DNA of 64,000 bases. Source: JAYODW01 sp038116745 (GTDB lineage: Bacteria > Pseudomonadota > Gammaproteobacteria > Ga0077536). The position numbers and the translations under genes were made by a program. The stretch spans positions 16,810 through 80,809 of the forward strand of contig JAYODW010000020.1 of assembly GCA_038116745.1 (NCBI GenBank), given 5' to 3'. The notes below the pieces were generated by a model. The model was not told where the DNA came from and did not search any database. It saw nothing but the letters and a program-made list of their open reading frames with translations. Shown here piece after piece: positions 16,631-24,175 of this stretch (position 1 is its first letter; every line of letters begins with the position of its first letter).

Positions 16631-18199
16631 ATGTTCGGTTTTGACCCTTTGATCTTCTGGGGCTGGACTTTTCTCGTCCTCTATATCGGTCTGATGCTGG
16701 CATTCGGTTTCGTCGGCATGTCGCGGGTGAAGGACAGCGACGACTTTGCCACGGCCCGCGGGAGCTATGGTCCTCTGTTCCTGGCCTTCGCGATGACCGC
16801 GACAACCGCGAGTGGCGCCACGTTTCTGGGGCTTCCGGGTCTCGCCTACAAAGCGGGCCTGTCCGCGCTCTGGTATGCCTTCGTCTATCCCATGGGCGTC
16901 TATATCGGCGTGCTCATCTGCCTGCATGCCGTGCGCCGCGCAGGTGCCAGCTTCGGCAGCCGCTCCATGCCGGAATTTCTGGGCGATCGTTTTCAGTCCG
17001 ATGCTCTGCGCCTGATGGCTGCGCTCTTCTCACTGCTGCTGCTGTTTTATCTCGCGGGTCAGCTGCTGGCAGGCGCGGTCATGTTCACCCAGATGCTGGG
17101 GCTCGACACGTTCCCGGCACTGTGCGTGACCGCGGTGGTGCTCATGATTTACATCGCGCTCGGCGGTGCGCACGCCGATATCCTCACCGACGGCGTACAG
17201 GGCGCTCTGATGCTGATGCTGGCCTGTCTCGTGCTCTGGATGTTTCTGGTCGGCTTTCAGGTCGAAGGCGGCTTCAGCGGCATGCTCACCCGCCTGCATG
17301 AAATCGACCCGGCGCTGACCCAGACCCTGCATCCGACGCATCCGCTGTTCGACTCGTGGTGGGATCTGTTTGCCATTTTTGTCGCCCATCTGCCGCTCGG
17401 CCTGCTGCCCCATATCGGAAACAAACTATGGGCGCTCCGGGATAACCGGGATCAGGTGAAGTTCATCTCCATTTCTTTCGTCTTCGGCCTGCTGCTGCCG
17501 GCTATCACCTGCGGCGGGATCCTCGCCCGGGCGCTGCTTGGTGACGAGTTGCTCGCCCCCGGCAGCAGCCCGAACAACGCCATACCAGCGCTGTTTATCG
17601 CCACCCTGCCCGCCTGGGCAGCAGCCCTGATCGGCGCTGGTGTACTGGCTGCGGTGATGTCCACGGCTGACGGTCTGGTGGTCTCGACTGCTCAGATCTT
17701 CGCCAACGATATTTTCCGACGCTCACTCGCGCCCAAATTCATGACCGGGCGCAGCGACACCGACATCGATCGGATCGGTCTCCTCATCGGGCGGGTCGCA
17801 ACCATCCTGGTCCTGCTTGCCTCGATCTGGCTGGCGTGGTCCACCCGGGATAAGAACATCGCGCTTCTGGTCTGGATCGGCGTAGGCGGGATGATGGCCG
17901 CCACCGCCGCTCCCATGTTTCTGGGTGTGCTCTGGCGGCGCGCAACCCGTGCAGGCGCCATCGCCGGGTTCCTGGTCGGTGGCATTGTCTTTTCGGCGCT
18001 GCACTCCGGCTCGGTCAAAGCCAGCTGGTTCAGCGGCAGCGCACTGGCAGACGTGGCCGTCTGGCTGGAAGCCCAGGCCGTTAATCCGTATGCCTGCGCC
18101 ACCCTCGGCGCTGCGCTGTCGATCACCGCCATGGTCATCGTCAGCTTCCTGAGCACGCCGCCCAGCGACGAGCATCTCGACCGCATTTTCCCGCAATAA
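16631..18199 (+). CDS. Sodium:solute symporter (SSS family)
   Basis: I start at the ATG at 16631 (MFGFDPLIFWGW), eight bases after GGGGAG; a longer frame to 16466 has no ribosome site. The 522-residue product has about 13 hydrophobic helices. Family landmarks include DDFATARGSYGPLFLAFAM near the N-terminus, TTASGATFLGLPGLAYKAG, and AAVMSTADGLVVSTAQIFAND in the helix that binds sodium. SSS carriers import acetate, proline, pantothenate or similar solutes with sodium. The SDR gene follows after 10 bases, so they are cotranscribed. A carboxylate substrate is plausible from the CoA-transferase and CoA-ligase neighbours. Confidence 0.9.
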   Translation: MFGFDPLIFWGWTFLVLYIGLMLAFGFVGMSRVKDSDDFATARGSYGPLFLAFAMTATTASGATFLGLPGLAYKAGLSALWYAFVYPMGVYIGVLICLHAVRRAGASFGSRSMPEFLGDRFQSDALRLMAALFSLLLLFYLAGQLLAGAVMFTQMLGLDTFPALCVTAVVLMIYIALGGAHADILTDGVQGALMLMLACLVLWMFLVGFQVEGGFSGMLTRLHEIDPALTQTLHPTHPLFDSWWDLFAIFVAHLPLGLLPHIGNKLWALRDNRDQVKFISISFVFGLLLPAITCGGILARALLGDELLAPGSSPNNAIPALFIATLPAWAAALIGAGVLAAVMSTADGLVVSTAQIFANDIFRRSLAPKFMTGRSDTDIDRIGLLIGRVATILVLLASIWLAWSTRDKNIALLVWIGVGGMMAATAAPMFLGVLWRRATRAGAIAGFLVGGIVFSALHSGSVKASWFSGSALADVAVWLEAQAVNPYACATLGAALSITAMVIVSFLSTPPSDEHLDRIFPQ

Positions 18200-18209
18200 G
18201 GACACTTTC

Positions 18210-18974
18210 ATGCCTGGATTACTAGAAAACCGCTCCATTCTCATCACCGGCGGCAGCACCGGCATCGGCCGCGCGAGTGCGCTGCGCTGCGCAGCCGAAG
18301 GAGCCGCGGTGACCATTGGCGACGTCAACGTCGCAGCAGCAGAGCAGGTCGTCGCAGAGATCCAGCAGAACGGCGGCAAAGCTCAGTTCATCCGCACGGA
18401 TGTCACCGACAGCAGCGCGGTTCAGGCCATGATTGCGGCGGCAGTCGAGAGCTATGGACAACTGGATGGCGCGTTCAACAATGCGGGTATCGAGGGCAGT
18501 TTCACCAGCATCGTCAAAATGAGCGAGGCCGACTACGACCGCACGGTCGGCGTTGATCTGAAAGGCGTGTGGCTGTGTATCAAGTACCAGGTTGAGCAGT
18601 TTCTGAAGCAGGACAGTGCCGGATCTATTGTCAGCACGGCATCCGTCGCCGGTCTTGTCGGGACGCGGGGTGGTTCAGCCTACTGCGCCGCCAAACACGG
18701 TGTGGTCGGTCTGACGCGGGCGGTAGCGCTCGAATACGCACGCAAAAAAATCCGCGTCAACGCGGTATGCCCGGGCATCATCGAAACCCAGATGGTTGAC
18801 CGACTGCAGAGCGAAACCGCGATCGCGCGCGAGGTTCTGATCGCCCAGGAGCCCATTGGACGACTCGGCCAGCCACAGGAGATCGGCGATGCCGTGCTGT
18901 GGCTGCTTTCAGACCACGCCTCTTTTGTGACCGGCGTCGCGCTGCCGGTGGACGGCGGATACTCGGCCGTCTGA
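18210..18974 (+). CDS. SDR family oxidoreductase
   Basis: A 254-residue classical short-chain dehydrogenase/reductase. The cofactor motif ITGGSTGIGRAS is near residues 11-22, NNAGIEG near 91-97, the catalytic Ser in VSTASVAG and Tyr-x-x-x-Lys as YCAAK, then VCPGIIETQM. Aspartate in the second strand (IGDVN) suggests NAD(H) preference. AAGGA precedes the ATG by eight bases. It forms a two-gene unit with the symporter. In the levulinate pathway LvaD is also an SDR and LvaF a symporter, but SDRs are too common for a firm assignment. Confidence 0.92.
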   Translation: MPGLLENRSILITGGSTGIGRASALRCAAEGAAVTIGDVNVAAAEQVVAEIQQNGGKAQFIRTDVTDSSAVQAMIAAAVESYGQLDGAFNNAGIEGSFTSIVKMSEADYDRTVGVDLKGVWLCIKYQVEQFLKQDSAGSIVSTASVAGLVGTRGGSAYCAAKHGVVGLTRAVALEYARKKIRVNAVCPGIIETQMVDRLQSETAIAREVLIAQEPIGRLGQPQEIGDAVLWLLSDHASFVTGVALPVDGGYSAV

Positions 18975-19012
18975 GCCGACGAGCGGACAGCAGCAACGCC
19001 GGCTGGGAGGCG

Positions 19013-19234
19013 TCAGGTCAGAAGCCGGTCAAGACCCAGCAATCCGCGGAAAAAATACAGTCCGCAGCTGAAGACGGTCAGCCCGCCCCAGAACTGCAGC
19101 CAGAGCTGACGCCCGCGGATCCCAAGAAAAATAAAGACGACGCCGATCAGAAGTGTTATCCACACCGTTGCCAGGACGACGTCCCCCGTCCCGGCGGTCG
19201 TCTGCGTGGCTTCGCTCCCGATGCGGTAGCGCAT
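19013..19234 (-). CDS. Small two-helix membrane protein
   Basis: A 73-residue hypothetical protein with two likely membrane helices: VVLATVWITLLIGVVFIFLG and LWLQFWGGLTVFSCGLYFF, joined by the short basic loop IRGRQ. It starts 17 bases after the stop codon of the acyl-CoA synthetase on the same strand, with GGCGAG upstream of the ATG, so it may be the last gene of that unit. The hydrophobic pattern and positive loop look like a real inner-membrane protein rather than a chance frame. The function is unknown and no family is recognised. Confidence 0.5.
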   Translation of the reverse strand: MRYRIGSEATQTTAGTGDVVLATVWITLLIGVVFIFLGIRGRQLWLQFWGGLTVFSCGLYFFRGLLGLDRLLT

Positions 19235-19251
19235 AGACCGCTCGCCGGCCT

Positions 19252-20901
19252 TCAGCCCTGCCCTGCTGCGGCGCGCTCTTTTTCAAGCGCCCGCAGTTCG
19301 CGGCGCATGATCTTGCCCGTGGTGGTCATCGGCAGCGCATCAACGAACTCGATCAGCCGCGGCACCTCGTGTTTCGCCAGGCGCCCGCGAACGAACTCGC
19401 GCAGTTCATCCGCCAGGGCCTCATCCGGCTGCACACCCGCTGTGGGAATAATGAAGGCTTTGATGATCTCAGTTCGGACCGGGTCCGGCACGCCAATCGC
19501 GGCGGCCATCTGCACGCTGTCGTGTTTCAGCAACGCGTCCTCGATCTCTCCGGGGCCGATACGGTAGCCGGAACTGGTGATGACATCGTCGCCGCGGCCG
19601 TGGAACCAGAAATAGCCGTCCTCGTCCATGTGACCGACATCACCGGTAATCAGCCAGTCGCCGATGAATTTCTCTTTCGTCGCCTCTGGTTTATTCAGGT
19701 ATTCAAGCAGCATGACCGGGTGCGGCCGCTTACAGGCGATATGCCCCTCGGTACCCGGAGGCACCTCCTCGCCGTTGTCGTCGATGATTCGCACCACCGT
19801 GCCGGGCGTCGGCTTGCCGAGCGAACCGGGCTTGATCGGGAACACGTTACCGTTATTGCCGAGGATCACGTTGCACTCGGTCTGCCCGAAGCCTTCGTTG
19901 ATGCTGAGCTTGAGCTCCTGCTGCGCCCACTCCAGCAGTCCTGCGCCGACCGCCTCACCACCGGACAGCACCGCGCGCAGCTTGATCGCATGGCGGCTCA
20001 GCGGATCCGGCACCTGTCGCATGAGCTTGAGCATGGTCGGCGTCAGCAAGGCCAGGGTGACTTCGTGCTGGGCGAGAATGCGGTAGGCGTCCTCCGCGTC
20101 AAAACCCTTCATCGCGGTGGCCACGACCGCACAGCCGTGAAACCAGCCGGGCATGATCACGTCCATCAGACCCGCCATCCAGGCCCAGTCTGCGGGCGAC
20201 CACAGCACGTCTTTAGGCTGCGGGAAAAAGTCGTAGATGAATTCCAGGCTCGGCATGTGCCCAAGCATCATGCGATGCGGCTGCACTGAGCCTTTGGGCA
20301 TACCGGTCGTGCCCGAGGTGTAGCTGATCCAGGCGATGTCCTCCGCCCCGGTATCGACATTGGTAAAGGCATCGTCCGCCGACTCGATCGCTTTCCAGAA
20401 GTTCACTGCGCCTTCCGGTTCGCCATCGACCACTAAAACGCGCTCGAGCCGGGGGCACTCCGCGCGTATGCCCGCCACTTTGGGGTAATTGGCGCTGTCG
20501 GTGATCAGCACCCGTGCGCCGCTGTCGTTCAGTCGGTAGGCAATGGCGTCCCCGCCAAACAGCACCGAGCAGGGCCCCGAAACCATGCCGCCCTTCCAGC
20601 AGGCCACGTGCGCAATGGCACACTCAGGATCTTGCGCAAGCAGCAGGGTGACCCTGTCGCCACGACTCAGGCCGTAGCTGTGGAGCGTATTGGCCAGCTG
20701 GTTGGCATAGCGCCGAATCTGGGCGAACGTGTAGGTGTGGACCTTCTTTTCCTCATCTTCGTAGATGAGCGCGATCCGCTCCGGGTCGTCCGCCCAACGT
20801 TCGCATACATCGTTGGCGATGTTGTAGCGCTCAGGAATGTTCCACTGAAAGTTGTTCCACACTTCTTCGTAAGTGCTTCCACGTTGCAACAGATTGGTCA
20901 T
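19252..20901 (-). CDS. Acyl-CoA synthetase (AMP-forming)
   Basis: A 549-residue adenylate-forming ligase. The P-loop-like motif YTSGTTGMPKGS is near residues 200-211, the A5 motif EGFGQTECN near 340, the hinge ITGDVGHMDEDGYFWFHGRGDD (in two parts) near 430-450 and the C-terminal catalytic lysine in MTTTGKIMRRELR. The N-terminus (NIANDVCERW) and overall length resemble acetyl-/medium-chain acyl-CoA synthetases rather than fatty-acid FadD. It activates a carboxylic acid to the CoA ester with ATP. GGGGAGA precedes the ATG. It faces the symporter-SDR pair tail to tail and could activate the imported acid. Confidence 0.92.
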   Translation of the reverse strand: MTNLLQRGSTYEEVWNNFQWNIPERYNIANDVCERWADDPERIALIYEDEEKKVHTYTFAQIRRYANQLANTLHSYGLSRGDRVTLLLAQDPECAIAHVACWKGGMVSGPCSVLFGGDAIAYRLNDSGARVLITDSANYPKVAGIRAECPRLERVLVVDGEPEGAVNFWKAIESADDAFTNVDTGAEDIAWISYTSGTTGMPKGSVQPHRMMLGHMPSLEFIYDFFPQPKDVLWSPADWAWMAGLMDVIMPGWFHGCAVVATAMKGFDAEDAYRILAQHEVTLALLTPTMLKLMRQVPDPLSRHAIKLRAVLSGGEAVGAGLLEWAQQELKLSINEGFGQTECNVILGNNGNVFPIKPGSLGKPTPGTVVRIIDDNGEEVPPGTEGHIACKRPHPVMLLEYLNKPEATKEKFIGDWLITGDVGHMDEDGYFWFHGRGDDVITSSGYRIGPGEIEDALLKHDSVQMAAAIGVPDPVRTEIIKAFIIPTAGVQPDEALADELREFVRGRLAKHEVPRLIEFVDALPMTTTGKIMRRELRALEKERAAAGQG

Positions 20902-21133
20902 TGTTCTCCCCTGCTCGATCTGTTCATTTGAGCCATTCTCGACAGTCGCGGGCTGCCAATTCCTGTCATTGGAGCCGACAACAAGGCTTTGCCGCGACTG
21001 AACTGTTTTGACTCACCACGGACTGTCGAAAAGATACCATGAGGGTGGTCGCAGAAGACTCGGCGAGATGCCCCAAAAAATGTAACTTCGCGCCCCCCCG
21101 TCTGACCTGCCATCCGAGCTTCTGACAAACCGA
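20902..21133. other. Intergenic region, acyl-CoA synthetase to thioesterase
   Basis: A 232-base gap upstream of the acyl-CoA synthetase and downstream of the thioesterase, both on the minus strand. It must contain the synthetase promoter. I see no clear sigma-70 pair, repeat or conserved RNA. Short frames inside it have no ribosome sites and unlikely composition. Confidence 0.4.
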
Positions 21134-21571
21134 TCAGCGTCCCGGTTTGATATGGCAGGTTGTGGTCCCGTGCGCAAAGACTGTTCCATCCTTCCCTGTC
21201 AGCACGCCTTGCGATACGCCGATTCTGCGCGAGACGTGAACCAACTCAGTTTTGACCGTTAGAGGCACGTGCGTTGGGATGGCCTTCACGATCTTGACAC
21301 TCAGGTCCACTGTTGTGTGCCGAGATGACTCATCGATGCTGATGAATATGGTCAGACCGAGCGCTGTATCGAGCAGGGCGGCCGCATAGCCCCCGTGCAC
21401 GCCGCCGAATGCGTTGATATGGCGCTCGTCGGCGCACGCCCGCAGAAACACCTGCCCAGGCGAAGCATCTATCTCTACAACCCCTGTCATGTCCCACATG
21501 GGCGGCAATGGCTGTTCGCCTCGCCTAATGGCGCTCAGAAGTTTGTCTGCTCTCGGGTTTATTGGGTTCAT
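21134..21571 (-). CDS. PaaI-family thioesterase (hotdog fold)
   Basis: A 145-residue single hotdog domain. The motif HINAFGGVHGGYAAALLDTALG near residues 51-72 carries the conserved HGG and helix with the catalytic aspartate (LLDTA). The rest shows the family's strand pattern (TTVDLSVKIVKAIP). Members hydrolyse acyl-CoA or aromatic acyl-CoA thioesters in the cytoplasm, often to relieve CoA trapping. It is a lone gene on the minus strand, upstream of the flagellar cluster and downstream-facing to the acyl-CoA synthetase. Confidence 0.88.
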   Translation of the reverse strand: MNPINPRADKLLSAIRRGEQPLPPMWDMTGVVEIDASPGQVFLRACADERHINAFGGVHGGYAAALLDTALGLTIFISIDESSRHTTVDLSVKIVKAIPTHVPLTVKTELVHVSRRIGVSQGVLTGKDGTVFAHGTTTCHIKPGR

Positions 21572-22041
21572 TCGGGATGCTCTCCAGCATTACTCCGTGT
21601 TTTTCAGCATGCGCCGAGCTAGCTTAAAAAAAACCCTCCATCGAACATAGGCACGATTCCACCACGGTTTATCCAGAACGACGAACAGCGTTCACGGGAA
21701 CCCTCGATCGGGAAGGCATAGGTAAATGACGGAGCTCTTCCAGAGCGCAGGACGGCAAATATTACCGTCGCAGTCACAGCCAGAGCGGCAAGAATGTGCT
21801 CTGTCTGATTGATTACAAGAGAAACACAGAGACTACTGGCCTGGCCGTTTCAGGAACCAACGGAACGAAATTCTCATTTGAGCCACTCGCAGGAGCTCAA
21901 TTCGTCAGCTTCAGTGCCCGCATCCGCACAGGAGATGCTTCGGTTTAACAATGAAAACAAACACTTGGAAATCTTCGCGACCAGAACTACTGCGACCGAG
22001 TAACTGCTCAGGGCCGAAGTTCAAATTTTTTTAAAAAAAAC
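21572..22041. other. Intergenic region upstream of fliC
   Basis: This gap of about 470 bases lies between the thioesterase and the sigma-28 promoter. Apart from the possible remnant at 21730-21948 and an A/T-rich tail (poly-T then poly-A near 22026-22040) just before the promoter, I see no gene or RNA. The A/T tract may act as an UP-like element. Confidence 0.4.
21730..21948 (+). other. Open frame without start, possible gene remnant
   Basis: Within the 597-base gap before fliC a 72-codon frame runs between TGA at 21727 and TAA at 21946. It has no ATG, but its last 50 codons read like real protein (for example LAVSGTNGTKFSFEPLAG and QFVSFSARIRTGDASV). It does not match the FliC family by eye. 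It could be the 3' end of a decayed gene. Another short frame (21809-22003) overlaps it in a different phase and looks less protein-like. Confidence 0.25.
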
Positions 22042-22068
22042 TAAAGGTTGAGACAAACCCGCCGATAC
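22042..22068 (+). promoter_or_regulatory. Sigma-28 (FliA) promoter of fliC
   Basis: TAAAGGTT at 22042-22049, an 11-base spacer, and GCCGATAC at 22061-22068 match the sigma-28 consensus (TAAAGTTT-N11-GCCGATAA) in 14 of 16 positions. It lies 101 bases before the flagellin ATG. It predicts late-class flagellar expression, dependent on FliA and FlgM, which are not in the window. Confidence 0.9.
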
Positions 22069-22078
22069 GCATACCGGC

Positions 22079-22115
22079 GACGGTGAATGCCCCGATGTCT
22101 GAGGGCATATCCGTC
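22079..22115 (+). promoter_or_regulatory. Stem-loop in the fliC 5' untranslated region
   Basis: GACGG (22079-22083) pairs with CCGTC (22111-22115), and ATGCCC (22087-22092) pairs with GGGCAT (22103-22108), leaving a 10-base loop. It lies between the predicted transcript start and the flagellin ribosome site, so it could affect mRNA stability or translation. Confidence 0.5.
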
Positions 22116-22168
22116 AGAGTTTAACGAGCGCGCGCACGCGTTGCTCAAAATGTAACGGGGTACGTCAC

Positions 22169-23620
22169 ATGGCCGTCAGTATTTTCACCAATGTCCCGTC
22201 GCTGAATGCTCAGCGCAACCTGTCCATCACCCAGAACCAGCTCAATCAATCGATTCAGCGGCTCTCCTCTGGGCTACGCATCAACTCAGCAAAAGACGAT
22301 GCTGCAGGCATCGCGATTGCAACCCGACAGACCGTCCAGATTCAGGGCCTCACGGTTGCGATCCGAAACGCCAACGACGGTATTTCCGTCGCGCAGACCG
22401 CGGAAGGCGCGATGGACGAAATGGTCAAAAGCCTGGTCCGCGCGAACGACCTGGCCCTGCAGGCCGCCAGCTACAACACGGATGCCGACCGGCAGTCTCT
22501 GCAGGAAGAGGTATCGCAGATTGTGTCGGAACTAGGGCGCATCGTGTCTCAAACTCGATACAACGGCCAGGTTCTTCTCGATGGCGGTTTTGGCGCCAAC
22601 TTTCAAGTTGGGACCAACGTGGACGAGACTATCGGCATCAACATCAGCGACCTTTCGACCGGTTCACTTGGCGTGGCTACGTCCTACGACGCAATAGCCG
22701 ATCTTGACGACGATGCGCTCGGTGACGCCGCCGTCTTGGCGTACAGGAACTCTACAGCAACCGACGCCACTTTGAACGACATTGCGCTCACCGCGGCGGA
22801 CGGGAGTGGTTTCGCTGTTGGCACAGATTCAAAGGACATCATCAACGCGATTAACCTGATCTCGGGCGAGACAGGAATCACGGCCTTTGGGTACGGCAAT
22901 AACCTAATTGGCGCGGCGGCGACCGCTGCAGCGGCAACGGACTCGGTCGACGGCGAGGTCGTTATTAACGGCGTTGCCATTTCCACTAACGGACTCAGTG
23001 CCGTGGCCGACGTCATAACTGCTATCAACAACGCCAGCGACTCCACAGGAGTAACTGCACAACTCGAGACCACGGAGGGTTATGTCGCGCTGACTAACCG
23101 TACCGGCGAGGCAATAACCGCCAACATTACTGGCGAGGCAGCCACAATGTTAGGGATCGGCGTTCAATCAGTCGATGCAGGTGACAACGGCTTGATTGTC
23201 TTGTCAGGTGCCGTGGGTGCTACCGCGGGGTTCGACAGCGCCGCGACCCAGCTGGCAATAACCGGTGACGCACTCGGCGCGACTTCGACGGTTCCTCTAA
23301 CTAACAGCACATTGAACGACGCCAACATTGACACTGTGGCGGGCGCAAATCTTTCTCTGCTCATTTTCCAGGGAGCAATCGACACGATTAACGGCGACCG
23401 CGCCACTCTCGGTGCCCAGCTGAACCGGTTTGAATCGACGATCCGCAACCTAGAAAACGTGCGGGAGAACATCACCGCCGCCCGGGGACGCCTGGTGGAT
23501 GCGGATTTCGCCGAGGAAACGGCGAAACTGACCCGCGCGCAGATTCTGCAGCAGGCCGGTATTGCGATGGTGGCCCAGGCAAACACGCTGCCGCAGGCGG
23601 CCTTGGCGTTGCTCCAGTAA
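22169..23620 (+). CDS. fliC: Flagellin
   Basis: A 483-residue flagellin. The conserved N-terminal D0/D1 region covers about residues 1-145 (SLNAQRNLSITQNQLNQSIQRLSSGLRINSAKDDAAG in parts) and the C-terminal D1/D0 about 400-483, ending ILQQAGIAMVAQANTLPQAALALLQ (in parts). The variable middle is rich in Ala, Thr and Asp and contains a flagellin IN motif (VVINGVAIS...VITAINNAS, about 264-290). There are no cysteines. It forms the filament after export by the flagellar type III system. A sigma-28 promoter drives it. The ribosome site is a weak GGGG eight bases before ATG. Confidence 0.97.
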   Translation: MAVSIFTNVPSLNAQRNLSITQNQLNQSIQRLSSGLRINSAKDDAAGIAIATRQTVQIQGLTVAIRNANDGISVAQTAEGAMDEMVKSLVRANDLALQAASYNTDADRQSLQEEVSQIVSELGRIVSQTRYNGQVLLDGGFGANFQVGTNVDETIGINISDLSTGSLGVATSYDAIADLDDDALGDAAVLAYRNSTATDATLNDIALTAADGSGFAVGTDSKDIINAINLISGETGITAFGYGNNLIGAAATAAAATDSVDGEVVINGVAISTNGLSAVADVITAINNASDSTGVTAQLETTEGYVALTNRTGEAITANITGEAATMLGIGVQSVDAGDNGLIVLSGAVGATAGFDSAATQLAITGDALGATSTVPLTNSTLNDANIDTVAGANLSLLIFQGAIDTINGDRATLGAQLNRFESTIRNLENVRENITAARGRLVDADFAEETAKLTRAQILQQAGIAMVAQANTLPQAALALLQ

Positions 23621-23650
23621 CACGGAGCGGACAACAGATAGTCTGAACCT

Positions 23651-23683
23651 GCGCCCGGTGGGGAGATATCCCTCACCGGGCGC
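23651..23683 (+). terminator. Hairpin between fliC and flaG
   Basis: A near-perfect hairpin: GCGCCCGGTG at 23651-23660 pairs with CACCGGGCGC at 23674-23683, and the interior GGGA/TCCC extends it with one bulged T. No T run follows, so it may be a leaky terminator or processing signal that keeps flagellin mRNA more abundant than the downstream genes. Confidence 0.55.
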
Positions 23684-23705
23684 TGAACCAGTCTGGAGGT
23701 AGCCT

Positions 23706-24107
23706 ATGGTTACCAGCATCGGAACAAATGCCTTCCCGGCAGGAATGAGCGGTGCCTCGACGCCGCTTTCGTCGCGCCCGGAAATTCTCTCTGAGGGCAA
23801 ACCGGTCGAGAAGCCGGCTGTCCCAGAAAAGCAACCCGTCGTAATGGAAGAGGCAAGCAAGGAAGAGGTGCGCCCGCAGGTGGATCCGGAAGAGCTCGCA
23901 GCAGCGGTCGCTGAATTGACCGAGTCTGTGCGCAATTTGCAGCGTTCGCTTCTTTTCAGCATTCATGAGAACAGTGGTCGTACTGTGATTACCGTCGTGG
24001 ACAAAGGAACGGACGAGGTCATTCGACAAATCCCTTCAGAGGAATTCCTGGCCCTGGCGGATTATTTCAAGAGCGGGGGCGGGCTGCTGGGCAAAGTAGA
24101 GGCTTAG
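23706..24107 (+). CDS. flaG: FlaG family flagellar protein
   Basis: A 133-residue protein. The N-terminal half is Pro/Glu-rich and probably disordered (PVEKPAVPEKQPVVMEEASK). The C-terminal FlaG domain is clear: LQRSLLFSIHENSGRTVITVVD and IRQIPSEEFLALADYF. FlaG affects filament length and sits between fliC and fliD in Pseudomonas, Vibrio and relatives, as here. GGAGG precedes the ATG. It follows fliC by 85 bases with a hairpin between, so it may be expressed by readthrough. Confidence 0.93.
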   Translation: MVTSIGTNAFPAGMSGASTPLSSRPEILSEGKPVEKPAVPEKQPVVMEEASKEEVRPQVDPEELAAAVAELTESVRNLQRSLLFSIHENSGRTVITVVDKGTDEVIRQIPSEEFLALADYFKSGGGLLGKVEA

Positions 24108-24124
24108 TGGCACCTATTTTGCTT
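24108..24124 (+). promoter_or_regulatory. Sigma-54 promoter of fliD
   Basis: TGGCAC-CTATT-TTGCTT begins on the base after the flaG stop codon. The invariant GG (24109-24110) and GC (24121-24122) are exactly 10 bases apart, matching the -24/-12 sigma-54 consensus. It predicts FleQ/FlrC-type activator control of fliD and downstream genes, separate from the sigma-28 control of fliC. Confidence 0.85.
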
Positions 24125-24175
24125 AATACACGACATGGTTATTTTATCTAGCTCATCCATAGAGGGAGCGCGGTG

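Noticed and set aside
21809..22003. 64-codon frame upstream of fliC
   Set aside because: No ribosome site and unlikely composition; it overlaps a different, more protein-like frame.
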